Positions 1 to 8,399 of a stretch of 15,700 nucleotides of DNA are shown here, in pieces (positions within the stretch are counted from its first letter, which is position 1; the number at the start of each line of letters is the position of its first letter). This stretch comes from Pseudomonadota bacterium (lineage in GTDB: Bacteria; Pseudomonadota; Gammaproteobacteria; Burkholderiales; Burkholderiaceae_E). The stretch covers positions 1 to 15,700 of the forward strand of contig JAEWEW010000193.1 of NCBI GenBank assembly GCA_023389175.1, in the 5' to 3' direction. A program made the translations under genes and the position numbers. The notes beneath the pieces were generated by a model. That model was given only the letters and a program-made list of their open reading frames with translations, did no database searches and was not told the origin of the DNA.

Positions 1-104
1 AACAGCGCGGTGCCGACCGCGATGGCAAGCCCGATGACGATGCCGATCAGGATGCCGAGGGTCGTGCCGCCGGCCTGGTGCCGGCGGGCCTGGGAGATGG
101 CCAT
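1..104 (-). CDS. SPOR/FtsN-like cell-division membrane protein, N-terminal part only
   Basis: The visible N-terminus begins MAISQARRHQAGGTTLG and continues into a hydrophobic Ile/Gly/Leu/Ala-rich stretch that forms one membrane segment at about residues 15-34, then runs off the window. A short basic cytoplasmic head followed by one membrane span is the start of betaproteobacterial SPOR-domain (FtsN-like) proteins, which bind denuded septal peptidoglycan through a C-terminal SPOR domain in the periplasm. That domain lies outside the window, so the call rests on the N-terminal pattern and on the position directly after argS, where such genes commonly sit. The ATG follows the argS TAA stop with no gap, so the two are almost certainly co-transcribed and probably translationally coupled. 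Confidence 0.7.
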   Translation of the reverse strand, partial: MAISQARRHQAGGTTLGILIGIVIGLAIAVGTAL

Positions 105-1841
105 TTACATTCTCTCTGGTGCGCAGACGCCGACCAGGGCGAGCCCGCGTCGCAGGACCGAGCGGACGGCGAGGAGGAGGGCAAGGCGGGCCTGCCGCAA
201 CGAATCGTCATCGACCAGCACCCGGTCGGAATTATAGTAAGCGTGGAAATCGGCGGCGAGGTCCTTCAGATAGTAGGCGACATGGTGGGGCGAAAGCTCG
301 GCGGCCGCCTGCGCGAGGACCGACGGGAACTCCGCCAGTCGTGCCATCAACCCGAACTCCCGCGGGGTGACCAGCCGGTCCAGCGCCGCCCGGCGCGCCG
401 CCTCGGTATCGCCCGGATCGCCCCCGGCCCCCGCGGCCTCGGCGCCGGCTGCCAGGATCGAGCAGATGCGGGCATGCGCGTACTGGACATAGTAGACCGG
501 GTTCTCGTCGGACCGCGCCAGCGCGAGGTCCACGTCGAAGGTGAACTCGCTGTCGCCCTTGCGCGAGACCAGGAAGAAGCGCACCGCATCGCGACCGCGC
601 ACCAGGTCGCCGTCGCCGGACCATTCGATCAGGTCGCGCAGCGTCACGTAGCTGCCGGCACGCTTGGAGATCTTCACCTCCGCCCCGCCGCGCATCACCC
701 GCACCATCTTGTGCAGGACATAGTCCGGATAGCCGGGCGGTATGCCGATGCCGAGCGCCTGCAGGCCGGCGCGCACACGGGCCGTTGTGCCGTGATGGTC
801 CGAGCCCTGGATGTTGATCGCCTTGGCGAAGCCGCGCCGCCACTTGGTGGTGTGGTAGGCCACGTCCGGCACGAAGTAGGTGTAAGTGCCGTCGGACTTG
901 CGCATCACCCGGTCCTTGTCGTCCCCATAGCGGGTGGTCGCCAGCCACAGCGCCCCGTCACGCTCGTAGGTCTGGCCGGCGGCGACCAGCGCGGCCACGG
1001 TCCGCTCCACCAGCCCGTCCGAGTACAGCGACGACTCCAGGTAGTAGCTGTCGAAGCGTACCCCGAAGGCCTGCAGGTCGAGGTCCTGTTCCCGGCGCAG
1101 GCTCGCCACGGCGAACCGCCGGATCGCCTCGAGGTCGTCCGGGTCGCCCGCGGCGGTCACCGCCGCCTCGCCCGATCCGATGGTGGCGCGGGCGAGGTAG
1201 TCGCGGGCGATGTCGGCGATGTAGTCGCCGCGATAGCCGTCGGCGGGGAAGGCCGGATCGTCCGGCGCAAGCCCGCGGCAGCGCGCCTGGACCGAAAGGG
1301 CGAGGTTGTTGATCTGCGCACCGGCATCGTTGTAGTAGAACTCGCGCGACACCTCCCAGCCCTGGGTGGCGAGGATGTTCGCCAGCACGTCGCCCAGCGC
1401 CCCCTGCCGGCCGTGGCCGACGTGCAACGGGCCGGTCGGGTTGGCCGAGACGAACTCCAGCAGCACCGACTCGCCGGCATGGTCCGCCCGGTCGCCAAAG
1501 CCGTCCGGATCGGCGAGGATCGCCGCGACCACCTGCTGCTTGGTGGCCGGGGTCAGCCACAGGTTGATGAAGCCGGGGCCGGCGACCTCGCCGCGCTCGA
1601 TCATCGCCCCGCCATCCACCTCGAGCAGCGCGTCCAGGAGTGTCTGGGCAACCTGGCGCGGCGCTTGCTTCATCACCCGGGCGAGCTGCATCGCCAGGTT
1701 GCTGGCGACGTCGCCGTGCCCCGCTTGGCGCGGACGATCGAGTGATATGCTGGTTTGCGCGCGGGTGGGCGCATCCAGACCCATGGTGCCCATCGCGTCC
1801 CGGAACGCGTGGGTGAGTCTGTCGAGCTGAGACTGGAGCAT
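105..1841 (-). CDS. argS: Arginyl-tRNA synthetase
   Basis: This 578-residue class I aminoacyl-tRNA synthetase charges tRNA-Arg with arginine in the cytoplasm; the length is normal for bacterial ArgS. The N-terminal additional domain covers about residues 1-115 and includes RPRQAGHGDVASNLAMQLAR. The HIGH-type signature is HVGHG at about 140-144 within ANPTGPLHVGHGRQGALGD. The KMSKS-type loop is KISKR at about 390-394. The C-terminal part, containing VYYVQYAHARICSI and ending near LALVGVCAPERM, is the DALR anticodon-binding domain. The first Met gives the usual N-terminal length, so I keep it. There is no good Shine-Dalgarno upstream, and the start overlaps the divergent VOC gene start. The SPOR gene follows directly. 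Confidence 0.97.
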   Translation of the reverse strand: MLQSQLDRLTHAFRDAMGTMGLDAPTRAQTSISLDRPRQAGHGDVASNLAMQLARVMKQAPRQVAQTLLDALLEVDGGAMIERGEVAGPGFINLWLTPATKQQVVAAILADPDGFGDRADHAGESVLLEFVSANPTGPLHVGHGRQGALGDVLANILATQGWEVSREFYYNDAGAQINNLALSVQARCRGLAPDDPAFPADGYRGDYIADIARDYLARATIGSGEAAVTAAGDPDDLEAIRRFAVASLRREQDLDLQAFGVRFDSYYLESSLYSDGLVERTVAALVAAGQTYERDGALWLATTRYGDDKDRVMRKSDGTYTYFVPDVAYHTTKWRRGFAKAINIQGSDHHGTTARVRAGLQALGIGIPPGYPDYVLHKMVRVMRGGAEVKISKRAGSYVTLRDLIEWSGDGDLVRGRDAVRFFLVSRKGDSEFTFDVDLALARSDENPVYYVQYAHARICSILAAGAEAAGAGGDPGDTEAARRAALDRLVTPREFGLMARLAEFPSVLAQAAAELSPHHVAYYLKDLAADFHAYYNSDRVLVDDDSLRQARLALLLAVRSVLRRGLALVGVCAPERM

Positions 1842-2658
1842 GGAGCCGATTCTATCGACTGGGGCTCGCGGCCCTTCCTTACCCCTCGCGCTGGACCATC
1901 TGGTCGTTGCAGCCGCGACACTGGACGAAGGCGAGGCGTGGCTGCGGCGACGGCTCGGCGCGGCGCTCGCACCCGGCGGATCGCATGCCGGCTACGGCAC
2001 CCACAACCGATTGCTGCGCCTGGGCAGCGCGCACTACCTGGAGCTGATCGCGCCGGACCCGGCGCAGGCCGGTGCGGAGCGCAAGCTGCCCCACACCACG
2101 CTGTTCGGCCTGGACCAGCCGGCCGTGACCGAGGCCCTCGCGGGAGGCCCCCGGCTGGTGCACCTGGTGTTCCGGGTGCTCCAGCCCGGATCGCTCGCGG
2201 CGATCCTGCCACGGCTGCGCTACGACCCCGGGCCGATCGTGCGCATGTCCCGGGACGATCTGGCCTGGGACATCACCGTCGCGCCGGCCGGCCGGCTGGC
2301 CGGCTATGGCCTGCTGCCGACCCTGATCGACTGGGGTGACGCACCGCATCCCTGCAGCCGGCTGCCGGATTCCGGCATCACGCTGGAATCGGTCCGGATC
2401 CAGGGCCCGGACTTCGTCATCGCGGCCTTTCCGCCGGTGCCGGCCTTGTCGGCGGCCGCGGGAGATGCCCCGAATCCCATGTCCGCCACCCATGGCCCAG
2501 CGGACCCGGATAGCCCCGGTGCCGGATCGGCCGACGCGGGCCATGCGCGCATCACGCTCGCGGCCGCGCCGACGGCCGAGATTTCCGCTGGCTTCCGCAT
2601 CGGAGAGCGCCGTATAATTATTCAATCTGCGCTTTCGATCAGGGAGTTGGCGCGGTAA
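1840..2658 (+). CDS. Glyoxalase-like (VOC) domain protein
   Basis: This 272-residue protein resembles the Glyoxalase_3-like branch of the vicinal oxygen chelate superfamily. The N-terminal core contains LDHLVVAAATLDEGEAWLRR (from about residue 17), a GTHNRLLRLG segment with a likely metal-binding His, YLELIAPD, and a second half with LVHLVFRVLQPG. Substrate and reaction cannot be inferred; relatives are often annotated only as VOC-family proteins. Residues of about 205-235 form an Ala/Pro/Asp/Ser-rich low-complexity linker, after which a short beta-like segment (ITLAAAPTAEISAGFR) may complete the fold. The start codon shares bases 1840-1841 with the argS start on the other strand. A GGAG lies only one base upstream, so translation may be weak or leaderless. 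The last codons are unusually AT-rich. Confidence 0.82.
   Translation: MEPILSTGARGPSLPLALDHLVVAAATLDEGEAWLRRRLGAALAPGGSHAGYGTHNRLLRLGSAHYLELIAPDPAQAGAERKLPHTTLFGLDQPAVTEALAGGPRLVHLVFRVLQPGSLAAILPRLRYDPGPIVRMSRDDLAWDITVAPAGRLAGYGLLPTLIDWGDAPHPCSRLPDSGITLESVRIQGPDFVIAAFPPVPALSAAAGDAPNPMSATHGPADPDSPGAGSADAGHARITLAAAPTAEISAGFRIGERRIIIQSALSIRELAR
2613..2618 (+). promoter_or_regulatory. Perfect TATAAT -10-like hexamer inside the 3' end of the VOC gene
   Basis: A consensus TATAAT sits in a short AT-rich island (about 2613-2625) in an otherwise very GC-rich region, about 215 bases upstream of the GntR regulator start. No good TTGACA-like -35 box is seen 16-18 bases upstream; the sequence there is GGCTTCC-like. 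It could be the promoter of the regulator-malonate block with a long leader, or simply the codons for three isoleucines in a row. Confidence 0.3.
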
Positions 2659-2833
2659 GCTGCAAACCACTTGAAGAGGCCCGGTCCTGGCGCCGGGCTC
2701 GCTTCGAGACCCGGTTGCGCATGCCGTTGCCGCGGATGGCTCGGCTCGGGCTGGCTGTCATTCATGATTCCAGGTCGCGGCGCGCCGTTCCGAGGAGACG
2801 CCCCTGGCGGGCCGCGAAGAGGACTGACAGCCG

Positions 2834-3667
2834 ATGGATTTCAACGACAGGATCGCCCGCGCTTCGCTTCACGTGGAGGTCGCCGACCGGGTCCGGGAGA
2901 TGATCTTCGATCGCAGCCTCGCGCCCGGCCTGCGGATCGACGAGCTCGACCTGTCCGCCAGGCTGGGCACGTCCCGCACGCCGCTGCGCGAGGCCCTGAA
3001 GGTGCTGGCCAACGAGGGCCTGGTCCGGCTTGCCCCCGGCCGCGGCGCCTATGTGACCGAGTTGTCCGTCCAGGAGGTGGAGTCGCTCTTCCCGGTGCTC
3101 GCCATGCTGGAGGCCCGCTGCGCCGGGGAAGCGGTCCGGCGCCTCGGCCCGATCGACCGCCGGCGCCTGGAGGCGCTGCACCAGGCCATGGAGCAGCAAG
3201 CCGCCGCCGGCGATGCCGACGGCTACCACCGGGTGGCGGACGAGCTCCATGCCCTGCTGCACGAGGCCTCCGGCAACCCCTGGCTGCAGCGGTCAGCCAC
3301 CGACCTGAGGCGCTTCCTGCGGCTGGCACGCGGCATGTCCGGCCAGGCCGCGAGTCGCCTCCTGCAGTCGCTCGCGGAGCACCGAACCCTGATGAAGGCG
3401 ATCGCCCGTGACGACGCGGTCGCGGCAGAGCAGGTAATGCACCATCATCTGCTCGCGCAGCAGAAGGCCTGGCGGGCGGCGCATACCGCGCCACGGCAGC
3501 CTGCCGGAGCGGCGGATGACCCGGCACGGTCGCCGGCCGCGCAGCCGGCCGCCGGTGGCGAAGCCGCCGGCATTCCGGTAGCCGCGCAGGCCCCGGAGGA
3601 CGGGCGGACGCCAGTGGAGTCAGTGGACGCTCACTCTCGCCGAGAGCCGGAATTCATCGGTGTTTGA
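2834..3667 (+). CDS. GntR-family regulator with FCD domain, probable malonate regulator (MatR-like)
   Basis: This 277-residue regulator has an N-terminal winged helix-turn-helix at about residues 10-75 (VREMIFDRSLAPGLRIDELD, then ARLGTSRTPLREALKVLANE and GLVRLAPGRGAYVTEL). An all-helical FCD effector domain follows at about 80-215. His residues typical of FCD metal sites are visible in DELHALLHEASGNPWL, EHRTLM and MHHHLL. It directly precedes malonyl-CoA decarboxylase, overlapping it by 8 bases, which is the arrangement of matR in the mat operons of rhizobia and betaproteobacteria. I infer a malonate or malonyl-CoA responsive repressor of its own operon. An Ala/Pro/Gly-rich tail at about 220-277 is longer than usual for the family. 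GAAGAGGA at 2816-2823 is a plausible ribosome site. The gap 2659-2833 holds a weak hairpin (2679-2684 with 2693-2698) but no operator I can define. Confidence 0.88.
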   Translation: MDFNDRIARASLHVEVADRVREMIFDRSLAPGLRIDELDLSARLGTSRTPLREALKVLANEGLVRLAPGRGAYVTELSVQEVESLFPVLAMLEARCAGEAVRRLGPIDRRRLEALHQAMEQQAAAGDADGYHRVADELHALLHEASGNPWLQRSATDLRRFLRLARGMSGQAASRLLQSLAEHRTLMKAIARDDAVAAEQVMHHHLLAQQKAWRAAHTAPRQPAGAADDPARSPAAQPAAGGEAAGIPVAAQAPEDGRTPVESVDAHSRREPEFIGV

Positions 3668-4967
3668 ACGGTTCCTGCAGTCGCGACAGCAGGAGCGTGA
3701 CCGCAGCGAGCTGGAGGAGCTGCTCAAGGACTGCCGGCAGCTGCTGACCGAGCGGGGTGAATCCAACAGCCTGACGATCGCCGCCCGGGCGCTGGCACGC
3801 TTCCAGGGCATGTCCACGGCGGCGCGCCAGCGGTTCTTCGAGGCGCTCGCCCGGGAGTTCGATCCGGATCCGGATGCGGTGCTGCGGCTGGCCGAGGCCT
3901 ATGCGGCCTCCCGTGCGCCGGAAGACCTGGTCCGCCTCGCCCATGCCGCTGAGCCGCCGCGCCAGGAGCTGCTGCGCCGCCTCAATCGCGGGCCGGGCGG
4001 CACCGCGGCCATCGTCCGGATGCGCGAGCAGGTGCTCGCGCACGGGGCAGGCCAGGCGCTGAAGGCACTGGACGCGGACCTGCAGCACCTGCTCTCCTCC
4101 TGGTTCAGCCCCGGCTTCCTCACGCTGCAGCGGGTGGACTGGGACTCGCCGGCTTCTTTGCTGGAGCGATTGATCGAGCACGAGGCGGTGCATGAGATCC
4201 AGGGCTGGGAGGACCTGCGGCGGCGGGTGCAGCCGGATCGCCGCTGCTTCGCCTTCATGCATCCGGTGCTGGCCGGCGAGCCGCTGATCTTCGTCGAGGT
4301 CGCGCTCCTGCCCGACGTGCCCACGGCGATTGCGCCGCTGCTCGCCCAGCCGGTCCCGGATCCGGCGGCGGCGGTGAAGTACCGGGTGGCTGCGTTCTAT
4401 TCCATCTCCAACTGCCAGCCGGGCCTGCGCGGCATCAGCCTCGGCAACTTCCTGATCAAGCGGGTGGCCGAGCGGCTGCAGGCGGAAGTGCCGACGCTGA
4501 AGACCTTCTGCACCCTGTCGCCGGTGCCGGGCTTCGCGGAGTGGCTCGCCCGCACCAAGGAGATCGAACTGCCGTCGCTCACGCCGCCCAAGGCGAAGCG
4601 CATCAACGCGACGCTCGCCGCGCTGCGCCGGCGCCACCAGACGGACCTGTCGGGTCTGGTTGCGCCCGGCCGCGGCGCGCCGGGCGCCGGGGAGGAGGAC
4701 GAGTCCGCTCTGCGGGCCCTCTGCGCCTGCTACCTGGTGCATGCCACCCATGGCCGCGGCGGCGACCCGGTGGCCCGGTTCCACCTGTACAACGGGGCAC
4801 GGCTCGAGCGGATCAACGCGCGCGCGGACCTCTCGCGCAAGGGCAAGCACCAGTCGTACGGCCTGATGGTCAACTACTTGTATGATCTGGACGAGATCGA
4901 GAACAACCATGAGGCCTTTGCCAACGGCCAGGTCAGCGCCTCGCGCGCGGTGACCGGCCTGATCTGA
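3660..4967 (+). CDS. matA: Malonyl-CoA decarboxylase
   Basis: This 435-residue enzyme converts malonyl-CoA to acetyl-CoA and CO2. A helical N-terminal oligomerisation region (about 1-140) precedes the GNAT-like catalytic domain. Family landmarks are FYSISNCQPGLRGISLGNFL at about 245-264, TFCTLSPVPGF at about 282-292, and RFHLYNGARLERINARAD from about 373, followed by KGKHQSYGLMVNYLYD. His375 and a serine in the CTLSPVPGF segment (Ser287) are the best candidates for the catalytic His-Ser pair known from the human enzyme; I matched them from memory of the family, not by alignment. Translation starts at GTG 3660, inside the regulator's last codons, so coupling is likely. The malonyl-CoA synthetase gene follows. 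The C-terminus ends in TGLI with no SKL-type peroxisomal tag, as expected in a bacterium. Confidence 0.95.
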   Translation: MFERFLQSRQQERDRSELEELLKDCRQLLTERGESNSLTIAARALARFQGMSTAARQRFFEALAREFDPDPDAVLRLAEAYAASRAPEDLVRLAHAAEPPRQELLRRLNRGPGGTAAIVRMREQVLAHGAGQALKALDADLQHLLSSWFSPGFLTLQRVDWDSPASLLERLIEHEAVHEIQGWEDLRRRVQPDRRCFAFMHPVLAGEPLIFVEVALLPDVPTAIAPLLAQPVPDPAAAVKYRVAAFYSISNCQPGLRGISLGNFLIKRVAERLQAEVPTLKTFCTLSPVPGFAEWLARTKEIELPSLTPPKAKRINATLAALRRRHQTDLSGLVAPGRGAPGAGEEDESALRALCACYLVHATHGRGGDPVARFHLYNGARLERINARADLSRKGKHQSYGLMVNYLYDLDEIENNHEAFANGQVSASRAVTGLI

Positions 4968-4989
4968 AGCGATGCGCTGAAGCGATGCG
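4964..4989 (+). repeat. 13-bp tandem duplication spanning the decarboxylase stop codon
   Basis: The unit CTGAAGCGATGCG occurs twice head to tail, at 4964-4976 and 4977-4989. The first copy contains the stop codon of malonyl-CoA decarboxylase. Replication slippage is the simplest explanation. It lengthens the spacer before the synthetase gene without touching either protein. Confidence 0.85.
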
Positions 4990-5046
4990 CCTGCTTGCAA
5001 GGGCGCCGCGGTGGCGCAGACCGGCCTCGACGGAGTAGCGCGACGC

Positions 5047-6636
<1,590 letters not shown>

Positions 6637-6639
<3 letters not shown>

Positions 6640-6795
6640 GCGTCGCCGCACGGCCGCCCGAAGGCGACGCTCTCCTCCCTCGGGGAGGTGGTCGCGCTTC
6701 GCGACCGGAGGGTTCACGATGAGCGTCGCCGCACGGCCGCCCGAAGGCGACGCTCCCCTCCCTCGGGGAGGTGGTCGCGCTTCGCGACCGGAGGG
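6637..6795. repeat. Two tandem units (83-bp period) of a hairpin-rich REP/BIME-like repeat
   Basis: Copy 1 starts at 6637 and copy 2 at 6720. Over their first 76 bases they differ at one position only (T6673 against C6756). Each unit can form three consecutive hairpins. In copy 1 these are AGCGTCGCC/GGCGACGCT (6639-6647 with 6663-6671), CCTCCC/GGGAGG (6674-6679 with 6683-6688), and GGTCGCG-CTT-CGCGACC (6690-6706). Copy 1 begins on the TGA stop codon of matB. This looks like a dispersed extragenic palindromic repeat of the kind found in many GC-rich proteobacteria. It may block RNA decay or slow transcription between matB and the next operon. There is no T-tract, so it is not a standard intrinsic terminator. 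The remaining 6796-6911 shows no clear promoter. Confidence 0.85.
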
Positions 6796-6911
6796 CATGC
6801 GGGAACGCCCGTGCGGAGGGGCGGGTTGAATCGGCTCCGCGACACCCCAAGCTTGCCACTGTCGGGCGCGGAACGCGGCAACCGTCGCGGCGCCCCCGTG
6901 TGGAGTCGAGC

Positions 6912-7754
6912 ATGATCGAGGTAACCCAACAGACCTTCGAGGCAGAGGTGCTGGCGGCGTCGCAGCGCGTGCCGGTGCTGGTGGACTTCTGGGCACCGTG
7001 GTGCGGCCCCTGCCGCGCGCTGACGCCGGTGCTGGAGCGGCTTGAGCACGAGCTGGCCGGCAGCGTCGTCCTGGTGAAGGTGAATTCGGACGAGAATCCC
7101 GAGATCGCCGCGGCCCTCGGCGTGCGCGGCATCCCCAACGTGATCCTGTTCAAGGACGGCAAGCCGGTGGACAGCTTCGTCGGTGCCCAACCGGAAAGCC
7201 GGATCCGGGCTTTCCTCGCCCGCCACCTCGCCAAGCCGGGCGACGCCGAGCTCGCCCGCGCGCGGGAGGCGATGCAGGAGAAGCGCTATGCCGTGGCCGC
7301 TGAAGCGCTGAGCACGGCGCTCGCGATCAACCCGGCCAACGAGCAGGCGCGCGCGGACTATGTGCTCGCCCTCACCCGCTTGCACCGGTTCGAGCAGGCG
7401 CGGACCGCGTTCGCGCCGCTGGCCGGCGAGGCCCTGGTGGATCGCCGGATCGCCGCGATCGGGCTGCTGCTCGAAGCGTCCGAGGCGGCCGCCCCGGTGG
7501 ACGGCGAGGCGGAAGCCCGTGCGGCCGTGGCCGAGGCACCCGGGGACAACACCCTCCGTCTCACGCTGGCGCAGTGGCTCATGGCGCAGAGCCGCTGGGC
7601 CGAGGCGATGGACGAGCTGCTCGTCATCGTGGAGCGCGATCGCTCCTTCGGCGACGACATCGCGCGCCGCACGATGCTGGCGATCTTCGAGCTCTGCCCG
7701 GACGCCGCACTGGTCTCCACCTATCGACGCCGGCTGAGCGCAAGCCTCTACTGA
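6912..7754 (+). CDS. cnoX: Thioredoxin-TPR chaperone, CnoX/YbbN family
   Basis: This 280-residue protein has an N-terminal thioredoxin fold at about 1-108 with the active site WAPWCGPC (Cys31, Cys34) and the cis-Pro segment RGIPNVILF (Pro75). A C-terminal helical TPR-like region at about 112-280 is built from Ala-rich helical pairs such as AREAMQEKRYAVAAEALSTA. This is the layout of CnoX (YbbN), a cytosolic redox-regulated holdase that protects clients from over-oxidation and hands them to GroEL/DnaK. Unlike the E. coli protein, which as I recall has SQHC, both redox cysteines are kept, so this one may also have oxidoreductase activity. ATG 6912 is chosen because GGAG lies at 6902-6905 and the thioredoxin fold starts right after it. 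In-frame codons back to 6771 come from the repeat. It is probably the first gene of the operon continuing into the NnrU gene. Confidence 0.9.
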   Translation: MIEVTQQTFEAEVLAASQRVPVLVDFWAPWCGPCRALTPVLERLEHELAGSVVLVKVNSDENPEIAAALGVRGIPNVILFKDGKPVDSFVGAQPESRIRAFLARHLAKPGDAELARAREAMQEKRYAVAAEALSTALAINPANEQARADYVLALTRLHRFEQARTAFAPLAGEALVDRRIAAIGLLLEASEAAAPVDGEAEARAAVAEAPGDNTLRLTLAQWLMAQSRWAEAMDELLVIVERDRSFGDDIARRTMLAIFELCPDAALVSTYRRRLSASLY

Positions 7755-7797
7755 TCCACCCGCTTGCCCCGAAGGGGCCCGTCCCAGGAAGACCGCC

Positions 7798-8373
7798 ATG
7801 CCCATCCTCGTCCTCGGCCTCGTCGTCTTCCTCGGCGCCCACTCGGTGCGACTCGTCGCGGAGGACTGGCGTACCCGCCGGGTCGCTGCCGTCGGCGAGA
7901 AGCGCTGGAAGCGGCTTCTCAGCGTGATCTCCCTGGTCGGCCTGGTGCTGACCATCTGGGGCTATTCGATGGCGCGGCAGGAGCCGGTGCTGCTGTGGGC
8001 GTCGCCGGTCTGGACCCGGCACGCGGCCTCGCTGCTGGTGCTGGTCGGGTTCATATTCATCTCGTCGGCGCACGCTCCGCCGAACCACTTCCGCGCGTCG
8101 CTGCATCACCCCATGTACGCCGGCACGGCCCTCTGGGCCATCGGCCACCTGCTCGCCAACGGCATGCTGGCGGACCTGCTGCTCTTCGGCGCCTTCCTGG
8201 CGTGGTCGGTGGCCGGATTCCTGACCTGGCGTGCGCGCGACCGGGTGCAGGCACGCAGCTACCCGGCCGGCACCGCCCGGGGCACCGTAGGCGCGATCGT
8301 TGTCGGCACCGTGCTCTGGGCGGTGTTCGCCTTCCTGCTCCACGGCCCCCTCATCGGCGTGCGACCGTTCTAG
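7798..8373 (+). CDS. NnrU-family integral membrane protein
   Basis: This 191-residue protein is mostly hydrophobic, with about five membrane spans: residues 1-17, about 42-60, 76-94, 112-142, and about 160-182. Family marks are GAHSVRL near the N-terminus, FISSAHAPPNHF, and the HPMYAGTALWAIGHLLANG segment. NnrU proteins were first linked to nitrite/nitric-oxide metabolism in denitrifiers, but most family members sit outside denitrification loci and their function is unknown; no nitrogen-oxide gene is present here. AGGAAG at 7786-7791 supports the start at 7798. The 43-base gap from cnoX contains a small GCCCC-GAA-GGGGC hairpin (7766-7778). The next gene starts 26 bases after the stop, so an operon is likely. 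Confidence 0.88.
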   Translation: MPILVLGLVVFLGAHSVRLVAEDWRTRRVAAVGEKRWKRLLSVISLVGLVLTIWGYSMARQEPVLLWASPVWTRHAASLLVLVGFIFISSAHAPPNHFRASLHHPMYAGTALWAIGHLLANGMLADLLLFGAFLAWSVAGFLTWRARDRVQARSYPAGTARGTVGAIVVGTVLWAVFAFLLHGPLIGVRPF

Positions 8374-8387
8374 CGATCGGCGGCCAC

Positions 8388-8391
8388 GGAG
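8388..8391 (+). promoter_or_regulatory. Ribosome binding site (GGAG) supporting a TTG start
   Basis: GGAG lies eight bases before TTG 8400, the only usable start codon between the NnrU stop and the receiver-like domain. It decides the start of the EAL-domain gene. Confidence 0.55.
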
Positions 8392-8399
8392 TCGCGGCG

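Noticed and set aside
78..1745. 555-codon open frame on the plus strand across argS
   Set aside because: It is antisense to a clear argS, shows no recognisable domain, and is explained by GC-rich codon bias keeping the opposite strand open.
6771..6911. N-terminal extension of the thioredoxin gene
   Set aside because: These codons lie in the tandem repeat and spacer. ATG 6912 has its own GGAG and matches the start of the thioredoxin fold.
7766..7778. Small GCCCC-GAA-GGGGC hairpin between cnoX and the NnrU gene as a terminator
   Set aside because: The stem has five base pairs, no T-run follows, and the short gap with a good downstream ribosome site suggests an operon.
7764..8399. Upstream extension of the EAL-domain frame through the NnrU gene
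   Set aside because: It overlaps a well-supported NnrU gene in another frame and is Arg/Pro/Gly-rich. TTG 8400 with GGAG is a better start.
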